Of a stretch of DNA of 64,000 nt, positions 55,021 through 64,000 are shown piece after piece. The stretch is from Cyclina sinensis (taxonomy: Eukaryota; Mollusca; Bivalvia; Venerida; Veneridae): contig JAAONU010000123.1 of the NCBI GenBank assembly GCA_012932295.1, positions 6,262,001 through 6,326,000 on the forward strand, in the 5' to 3' direction. Positions within the stretch are counted from its first letter, which is position 1, and every line of letters begins with the position of its first letter. Position numbers and translations under genes: made by a program. Below the pieces are notes generated by a model. The model worked only from the letters and a program-made list of their open reading frames with translations, did not search any database and was not told where the DNA came from.

Positions 55021-57928
55021 AATTACCTGATGGCGATATTTTTTATTAAGAGCTGTGTAAATCGTGTATTCCCTTTTAAGCTCAGGTATCTAAGCTTTAG
55101 AAGCATGAACTTAAAACAGAGACTTGTATATCTCCCTAGGCCTACCCCATTAGATCCATCGTCACTATTTATTTGTTTTGTATGTCAATTGAGTTTATTT
55201 TCGCTGTTGGATCCACTCATAATTTTCATTCAAGTGAAAAAGTTTACTACTACTTTATTTGACTTTAACCACCGGTTTTTCTTCAAACAAGTTGACACAT
55301 ATCAACTGCATCCGGCAACTACGATACATAATATTATGTAGATTATTACTTTTAGATTTGCACAATGAAATCGCCAACTTTGTGCATCATTTCAGCAGAT
55401 GAATGGATGGACGGATGGACGGAAGAACGGGCAACGCCAAAACAACATTCTTTCGCTGAAATCTTCAAAGGGGCTGCGAAAAAAACAGGAGTATTAGATC
55501 TCTGTAAGACAAGTAAAAGCCACTAGTATCAAGGGGTATGTTTAAAACAGATACTGTTCAGACAGTCTTTATAAATTACGTAAAGTTATTACAATATACA
55601 CGTCAAATTTCGAAATCGTGCTATTTTTACAACATATTTTATCCTATGAAAATAGATATGAACGTTTTTCATTAAACTGAGTGTTTAAATTAGATAAAGT
55701 GAATCTTATTTGGCTTTTGTGAATTGTTATCGATATGCAGATTATTCACTCTCCTTTAATATGTGTTACTGGACTCAGATTAGTGTCAAGCAAATAAAAG
55801 TAGCAGTAATCATCCTGACAGAAGCATTCCTAGACGAGACTTAAGGTCGGGGCATAACAACTTATATCAATCGAGTTCGAAGGCTGTTTCCTGGATTCAA
55901 ACTAGTACTCGCATAAATTTTATATGACATAATATTAATCTTGCATATGAATTCATTAGCTTAATGACTGTTATTCAGGATCACTTTTCAAGAAAGACAA
56001 CTCTGTAATTTATTAATTTCTATCGTAATTGATTTATCTCCCATCGAGAAAAAATATTTCAGATCTGTTTCAGATTATGTTTACTATTCTGAGTTCATTC
56101 TACAGAAAAGTGTACCTTTATCTTGATACATATATGAATCATAAATATATTACACTAGGTTATTTTCATTTTGTTTCCTAGCAGGCCTCAACTGTGCTTA
56201 GTGATATGTTTCTTGCATGATGGCGTCGGAGGTGGATCACAATGGCACAGAATTAGTCGCATAAGTCAAACATAAAAATACTCAGAAAAAAGCCACGAGA
56301 TAGAACAGGGTATATACGTTATTATTGTGGTTTCCGAGACCATGTTGAAACATTTATTTTTCTTGACAGAATTTTAAAGTTCATGGACAAGGCAGTAGGC
56401 CCAAATATGTGTATTTCAATGTTCTAAAAGTTCTAATAATTGAAATTTTAGAAAAAAAAACTTTTATAACTGTAACTTGCCTACACAGACGGGGTCATTT
56501 AATGGTCACATCTGAATATAGCGCTTAACATTTCCAATAACTCACCTCAGTCATGAGTCAATATGCATCTCTATTATATATCCAACAGCGAGCGTTATTT
56601 CAAAAGACATACGTATCCGATTTCAAGGCAAAGGTCGAGATTACATTTGGGTGAAAGTTACAGTGTTAAAGTCGCTGTGAAGTTAAACACTGAAGAAAGA
56701 CCAACTAAGAAAATGATGTAAATTCTCCAAAAGATATAAAGTTTACATTAGCAGAGAGTGTGATTAATAAATATTTCAGTTTTTTCCGTGTTGTGGTTTT
56801 AAATATCAACGATGCAATAAAAATGATCTTCTCCACGTTTATTATGTTGTTTTACACTTGCTTGAGGATTACGTCTTAAACAAAAACTTTGGCATTTAAG
56901 TCAGGCACGTATATTAACGTTGATATACGCGCTTGTTTAAGTCAGGGTCTTTCAAACAGCATCCTCACAGGTAAATAACCCAGGTCTGCCGAAAAATAAC
57001 CTTCAAAATCGTTTTGATTTATTATATGACAAGGAAAAGAAATGAAAACAAAGTCGGACAAAACCAAGATCAATTTTCATGTGTAAATATATAAATTTGT
57101 AGTATAAATATTTTATTAATAGAAAATATAAGTTCCACTAGTAATTTAGAGGCCCTTAAAAGGGCCGTGGAAAGGTGAAAGGTTTTCCAATGTATAACTT
57201 GTGGGGGCTCTTCACTGGGTGGGGTAGATGGATGGAACAAATCAGCACAGGACGTCTTGATAGAGGAAGCGATGTCTGTATCTGTGTCTGTGACTGTGTC
57301 CTGAACCCTCAGGAGTTTAGAGCAATTTGTTATTACACTATTTGGGACATGTTTAAGAATAACAATATGGCATGTCCATTAAGCAGAAATTAGTGTATGC
57401 CTATAAATCAATATTCCATGAAATGTCAAAGATCCATTAGTCACGCCTTATACCATGGGATTTATGCAAAATAACCTACCCGAAATGGACCCTTGCATAG
57501 TTGTTGAAACAAAGCAAATAAACACATTTTTGCTGTTAAAGTTGAGACGACTAGCAAAATTTTATGGCGAGTGATCTTACAAGTTGATTGAATTACTTTT
57601 GATCAGTTGATCAGTCACACTTGTGAAAACATTAAATCATAGTTGCTTCCAATTAGCATGTCTCAGTGTTTTTTACTTAAGAAGCTTCCATGCAGTTAAA
57701 TACTTGATTTAATCTATCATTTATGAGGAAAATAAAAAGATCATTCGACTTGTAAATGTGAGCACCATAGTATTAAAATAAATGTTTTCCTTTTATATAT
57801 TTTGGATCAGTTACTAGGGAAAAACTCAAGACGTTTTCATTGAAATATCTTTTAATTCTATAATCTTAAATGAACTAGCCTCTGTATAGAGTTTGCAAAT
57901 TGACCTCCAAATTCCATCAAAATTTTGT
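55021..57928. other. Non-coding interval (copy 2)
   Basis: Counterpart of 24241-27145, differing at only a handful of bases. No gene supported. Confidence 0.5.
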
Positions 57929-60900
57929 CTCTGTGAAGTTAGCAGACTAGCAGACTAACTTCAGCAGACTAGCAGACTAACTTCAGCAGACTAGCAGACT
58001 AGCAGACTAACTTCAGCAAACTAGCAGACTTGTGTCCAAGATGTTTTAAGTAATTCATAATTTTCATTTTACTAAGTTGTAAAACTCGCATAAAAATCGT
58101 TTAAACAGGAAAAAAATCACAATTATTTTATAATTCATTGTATTCCCTTCAAAGGAAAACTTCCACAGAACAACTCGAGTAGAATAACAGAATGGCAAAA
58201 CAACTCTAGCAGACAAGCAGACTAACTCAAGCAGACTATCAGACTAACTCCAGCAGACTAGCAGACTAATTTCAGCAGACTAGCAGACTAACTTCAGCAG
58301 ACTAGCAGACTAACTTCAGCAGACTAGCAGACTAGCAGACTAACTTCAGCAGACTAGCAGACTTGTGTCCAAGATGTTTTAAGTAATTCATAATTTTCAT
58401 TTTACTAAGTTGTAAAACTAGACTAGCAGGCTAGCAGACTAGCAGACTAACTCCAGCAGACTAGCAGACTAACTTCAGCAGACTAGCAGACTAACTTTAG
58501 CAGACTAGCAGACTGAATTCAGCAGACTAGCAGACTAGCAGACTTGTGTCCAAGATGTTTTAAGTAATTCATAATTTTCATTTTACAATGTTGTAAAACT
58601 CGCATTACCGTGAAGTTAGCAGCCTCGTAGCCTAGCAGCCTGAAGTTAGCAGCCTTGCAGCCTGAAATTAGCAGCCTAGCAGCCTGAGGTTAGCAGCCTT
58701 GCAGCCTGAAATTAGCAGCCTAGCAGCCTGAGGTTAGCAGCCTAGCAGCCTGAAACATCGACATCTGAAAACGCGCGAAAGTGTATCAAAATTACTTTTA
58801 GAACCATAAAAATGTTTTATGAATTTGAAATAAACGAAAAACAAAACAACAATCATTTGATTTTTTTAATAAAAACTTTAAACGCCTGGAAATGCATTAA
58901 AATCGTTTAAACTGAAATAAAGTCACAATTATTTTATAACTCATTGTACGCCCTTCAAAGGAAAACTTCCACAGATCAACTCTAGCAGAATAACAGAATG
59001 GCAGAAAAACTCTAGCAGACTAGCAGAATTGCAGAACAACTCTAGCAGAATATCAAAATAGCAATAATGAATACGCCTGATATTACACCAGGCTACACAA
59101 TACATAATGGTCTTTAGTTTAAACAGTATTTATTTAAAATGATACATATATGTTGCGATATAACATAAAAAGCTAATACATAATTATATACATGTATTTG
59201 AGAGGATGAGAAATCAAGCTGTCACTTGACATCTTAAATTAATTCTTCTCCTCTTTGTCATAATGTCAGTTTTATGGTGAAGATCACTCAGTAATAACAA
59301 TATTTCAAGTTCAATTTGAAATGAATACTTTGAATTTAGTGATAAGAGCCATATATTCGAATTTGTGATGAGTATAAGAAAAAGGAAGAAGGTCCTTAAG
59401 AAAAGGAGAGTGGAAGAAGAAATACACAGTTTATTTTATCGCCTGCTGTGCCCCCGCGCCCCGGACGACGAGACCCAACCCCAGCCCACGCTCACGACGA
59501 GAACCGCTTCGATTATTGTTAAACTTTCAAGAATACGTTCTTTTTTCTTTGACTGTAAGATCAACAACATTACAGAGCAATAAAGGACATGGTAAATTTA
59601 CAAAGTAAACTCCTTAACCTCCATTGTAATGTAGTGTTAAATAACCTTGTGGCAACTGTTTAATGTCATATGGCAGATGGCTGAAGATGTGAGATTGATT
59701 TAATAATAATTTGCTTATAAACTTTATCGGAAAAAATTTAGTAAAATATATTCTGTAGTTAAAATTGACAAATAAATATAAAGATTAGTATCATTTTAAG
59801 AAAATTGAGATGTAACCTAAACTGCAGTTATTACAATAGACCGTTACCGTGCACTGTAGGAGCACTTTTGTCACGCCTAACATTTGTAACATATGTGAAT
59901 AATACGACCGCATTTGTCACTCCTTTGACATCTGCGATCGCATATGACTCACTTTCAAAACACAATCCTCACATCTACTGTGATGTTTCTGTTCGGGTTG
60001 AGTTTTTCAGGTGTCACAGAATCACATTTGTCACCTCCGCATATGTCACGTCTTCCTACCTTTGAACCAGCAACAACGCATTTACTTGATATTTCGGTCA
60101 AATCAAGTTTACAGATGGTGTTGGGACCCTGTTAGCACCAACATATATTGGTACTCTCGGACCCAAGAGATACGCCCTACAGACCGGCATAATTTTTCAA
60201 ATACTGTAAATTTTTCGTATAGTGAATTCACTGAATCATTCATCTTTTGTTCCTAAAATCCGAAGATCGTAGTTAGCATATAGTGAATTAGTTGAATTAG
60301 ACATAGCGATCCAAGTCATTTATAACGAACTGATTGCTCACCATAATCGTCCTTCATTCTGAGGAGTATTTCTTAAGAAATATTACTCATATGTGTTTGT
60401 GATTGTTATCGCCCTTGAAATCATTCAATAAAGGAAAACTGATTTTTTTTCTTAATCTTTTTTCTATATCTGGCACTAACATGCCTAAGGTTGTATACAA
60501 TGTTTCCTTTTTGTTGACATGTACATGTAGGAATCGGTAATTTACATCATCAGATGAATAAAAATAATCGTTATTTAAAGCACCTTATACATTCGGCCGA
60601 ATCCGTGCCAAAGAAACCGAAAGTATTGAATTCGGGATTTATATATATGTAGTCGACATTTTGGAGTTTGTTGGAACCATGCATGTTTTAATATTTTTTC
60701 TAACTTGTGACAAAAGTATTCCTTGTAAGCAACAATTTCTTAAAACCGTGTTCACTATAACCATTCTTTTTACATTGAATAAAAAAGGACATCATTTGGA
60801 CCCGAAATGCTTGTTCCTTATATCCCGATGTACGCGATAGGCCCTATAACCGTCTTCGCCATAAGTGAATTTTAGTGTAGTTGTTTATCCCATTTGACCA

Positions 60901-63234
60901 AAACTAAGCCCAAAGCTTAAAGTATTTAGCTGTGCGTCTTTTTGATCATTGAACTTTGTAGCTACATTTTCTTTGAAGTCAGTGGTTAGTGTAATTGCCC
61001 GTCCAATTCATTTTTTACCACTGGAAGGACTCAAAAATGATTACATTGATTGGCAATTGACGAGTAGGTACGGTGTTCCATGGGTAGAGCGCATGAGTCC
61101 GAGGGTCGCGGATTCAGTTCTTGTCAGAGGCGAGATTCTCTCCCGATCTTTACATTTCTCCATTCTGGACGAATACTGACACATTTGTTCATTGTGTCGA
61201 CTTGTTGGTCTGAGAAAAGAGATGATATTTACCAAGAAACTAACTCATTAAAATACCTGAATTAGATATTCAGTTTCTTCAGCGAAACAGGTATGTACTA
61301 AGGTGCACATTTGTCATGCATCACATTTGTCACACGTGGGATGAATACGGCCATCCTCGTCACACCTGTTCTTACGTTCTTATGCACCGGGTCTTCTCGT
61401 GACCAGCCGTTCACGTTCCTGTGCTGTTCGAATTAAGAGAGAAATAGAGACGTTACTCATAATAAAGATTTTTTTGTTATGAGTCTTGTGCATTGTACTC
61501 GTTAACAGTAATGTGTGGAATCGGTTATAATCCTCTTGAATGATAAGAGCGCATAGAGCATGATCAAACATCAATAACTGGGAAATAACCCAAAGCGCCT
61601 TGACGTAACATATATGCTTCTTTTGCTGTGTATTTGATTTTCCTTATGTTCCTCCATATTCAATATATAAATACAATAACACTGAGAAGGAACCGTCCGG
61701 TTAGCTCAATATGTAGAGCGTTGGACTGTGAATCGGGCGACCTGGGTTCGATTCCAGAACGTTGCAAGTCACTTTCGTTGTGATTGATCATGAACTCTTT
61801 TCTACGGTCATTCGCATTGTACCTCTGCTCTGGCTTGTACATAAGTTATCAGTTCCTATCGAATGTGAAGGCATCGAGTACTGGTAAACTACTTGACAGC
61901 CAGCCCAGGAACGATGCAGTGGCTGAACTGTGATCATGTTAAATCAATGTGGCTTAATCACCGCCATTATAACACATTACTTGTTTTAAGTCCGGTTAAT
62001 TAAGAAAGGTAAATGAAAAAAGATATATGGTCTTTGAGTTTGCCATTATTCCTTCTTCGTCTTTATTGTAATTAAAAAAAGGATAATAGCATCTACAATA
62101 AAATCGTGAAAAGTTTGACAGTTTTTTTTAGAATTTGCTGGATACATAACAAATGTGACAAATGTGAGTCAACCCACATCCCCTATAGTTTGTCTAACAT
62201 TGCTAACATTGGTAATACATTGTTAATTAGTTAGTGGGTCTACTTTATACTTGGACTCAACAAAACTTTAAAAACAGCTTCCCTTTAATCTATATTTTTT
62301 TGACCTTGACCAATGAATAATCCTTTCCTTTAAGATCCATTTGTCCGAAAACTGTAACATTGCCCGTTACTTCCTTATTAACGTGATATAATTCGTACTT
62401 AGTCATAACACCCCTTTGGACAAGAGTTTCCAACTTATATGTGACCTTGACCCCTTAATGACCTTCATCTTCAAGATCAATTTGCCTAGAAATTTAAAGC
62501 TTCATTTCGGGGGCGAAAGTCACTCTACAGGGAAAGCTATTGTTATTTTCTTGTTTTTGCATTTTTGTTTTGCTGCTCAAAATAGATTAGTTACTTCACA
62601 CCTGAGTTGTCTTTTGTTTAATTTTCCATACGTCTTGTTACCCTTAACAAACGTGAACAACAACTGGAAATATTGCAAGCGCCTACTTAAATGTCCAAAT
62701 GTTTTAATAATCTATCAAAGACATAGGCAGTTGTTGGTATGCTACTGTATTTGGTGATTTGCTAGTCTGCTGAAGTTAGTCTGCTAGTCTGCTAATCTGC
62801 TAGTCTGCTGCAGTTAGTCTGCTAGTCTGCTGAAGTTAGTCTGCTAGTCTGCTAGCCTGCTAGTCTGCTGAAGTAAGTCTGCTAGTCTGCTGAAGTTAGT
62901 CTGCTAGTCTGCTGAAATTAGTCTGCTAGTCTGCTGGAGTTAGTCTGCTAGAGTTGTTTTGCCATTCTGTTATTCTACTCGAGTTGTTCTGTGGAAGTTT
63001 TCCTTTGAAGGGAATACAATGAATTATAAAATAATTGTGATTTGTTTCCTGTTTAAACGATTTTTATGCGAGTTTTACAACTTAGTAAAATGAAAATTAT
63101 GAATAACTTAAAACATCTTGGACACAAGTCTGCTGATGTTAGTCTGCTAGTCTGCTAAAGTTAGTCTGCTAGTCTGCTAAAGTTAGTCTGCTAGTCTGCT
63201 GAAGTTAGTCTGCTAGTCTGCTAACTTCACAGAG
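57929..63234. mobile_element. Foldback-like DNA transposon with long modular TIRs (copy 2)
   Basis: Same termini and interior as 27146-32292, about 160 bp longer overall. The left TIR gained an extra array-plus-spacer module (about 58418-58590) and the right TIR lost about one array unit. The interior, including the CATTTGTCAC motifs and tRNA-like stretches, is almost unchanged. Confidence 0.75.
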
Positions 63235-64000
63235 AATTTTTTCAAATACTTAAACATTTCATCACTGTATATTCATAATGTTAGCTTAACTTTTTCAATT
63301 TTGTTATTTGACTTTTTTTAATCTAAATTTTAATTAAGAGTTATGTTAACCTTCTTGTTAGTTGTGTCAAGTGGCAAAGAAATAAGTATACGTCACTTCA
63401 ATGACAGGTGCGCGCGACCAAGTGCCTGAAATATGGATTTTAATTTGCTACAAAAACATCTGCAAGATTAAATACCTGCGGGATTTTGTAAAATTGTTTT
63501 AGTTAGATACGTATTTTCCTCTCAATGAATATTCAGAGGTCAATAAATTGTGTCCATTGTCCTTTAAATGTTTAAAAAAAATACGGTAATCATTTTGAAT
63601 TTATCATCCAAGACTTTGATATATAGCTCAAAAATACTGCACACTAACAATATAAGCGCTTGTCCTTCAGGCTGTAGTATAAACATATAACATGCAAACA
63701 GATTTCATTTCTCCGAAGAAAAACATTGCCAGCAACACGATATGCCACTAAATTTCATTTGGCGCGAAAATGTTTACTTATTGAAATGTAAAAAAGTCAC
63801 GTATTTTTTTCATATGAAATTCTAAGTTTTTATACTCATACAGAAAGTAAGTGTAAATATACGAAATAAACTGTTTACTTTAATGTTTTATCGATGTATG
63901 AAATACATCAGGTTTATTCAAATTGGTTGAAGTCCCAATGTGCAGTTAATTTCTTAAAATGTTCATTATTCAGGCCCTCTTTCCCCATTGAAGTAATAAC
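63235..64000. other. Non-coding flank right of the foldback-like element (copy 2)
   Basis: Counterpart of 32293-33038, with a short insertion near 63815-63835 (a GAAATTCTAAGTTTT-like tract). No gene; the window ends here. Confidence 0.5.

Larger units (their letters stand above)
36367..64000 (+). repeat. Tandem segmental duplication, copy 2
   Basis: Second copy of the unit in direct orientation. The offset from copy 1 is about 36.37 kb at the start, about 31.22 kb after the non-homologous 44942-46260 segment, and about 30.96 kb near the end. The window stops at the equivalent of 33038, so the right end of the copy is not seen. Copy 2 holds the intact versions of both recognisable host genes. 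Differences from copy 1 include a SINE, a 279-bp deletion with a hairpin scar near 54966-55015, and an extra tandem-repeat module near 58418-58590. Confidence 0.95.

Overview
The window is AT-rich eukaryotic nuclear DNA, most likely from a marine invertebrate and probably a bivalve mollusc. The inference rests on intronless coding exons in long repeat-filled spacers, a RING-less B-box/coiled-coil/beta-propeller protein of the kind expanded in bivalves, a tRNA-derived SINE with a GGCGTTAAAtcCCAATCAAAC-like tail, and tyrosine-recombinase (YR) retrotransposons. I could not search databases, so the host is an inference.

The dominant structure is a direct tandem duplication. Copy 1 (1-33038) aligns collinearly with copy 2 (36367-64000): 1-8538 with 36367-44941, and 15039-33038 with 46261-64000. 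Between these blocks the copies differ. Copy 1 carries 6.5 kb of two head-to-head degenerate YR retrotransposons; copy 2 carries 1.3 kb with the front half of a PIF1-like helicase relic split by a SINE. By eye the copies differ by about 3-5% up to roughly 21860/52890 and by well under 1% beyond it. Positions 33039-36366 are seen once. The pattern fits a true segmental duplication or two haplotypes wrongly joined by an assembler.

Only two kinds of host gene are convincing. One is a single-exon bHLH transcription factor on the minus strand (35660-36547), whose duplicate is cut by the left window edge and has lost its start codon. The other is a TRIM-like B-box protein on the plus strand, intact in copy 2 (41178-42956) and frameshifted in copy 1 (4814-6588). 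Each TRIM-like copy has a probable non-coding first exon and a 727-bp GT-AG intron. The two genes are divergently arranged in each unit, separated by about 4 kb of non-coding DNA that holds a 22-bp palindrome and an unusually well conserved 207-bp block.

The rest is mobile-element territory. Both copies contain a PIF1 / SAP-like / PHD-finger relic followed by an SGNH-like relic (15039-18760; 45476-49810), a tRNA-derived SINE, a degenerate ~185-bp repeat, a P-element-like transposase pseudogene on the minus strand (22025-24121; 53060-55020) and a 5.1-5.3 kb foldback-like element with long tandem-repeat-filled terminal inverted repeats (27146-32292; 57929-63234). The single-copy segment holds a ~500-bp CAA/CAG microsatellite. 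Most elements are old and broken, and no complete active transposon is visible.
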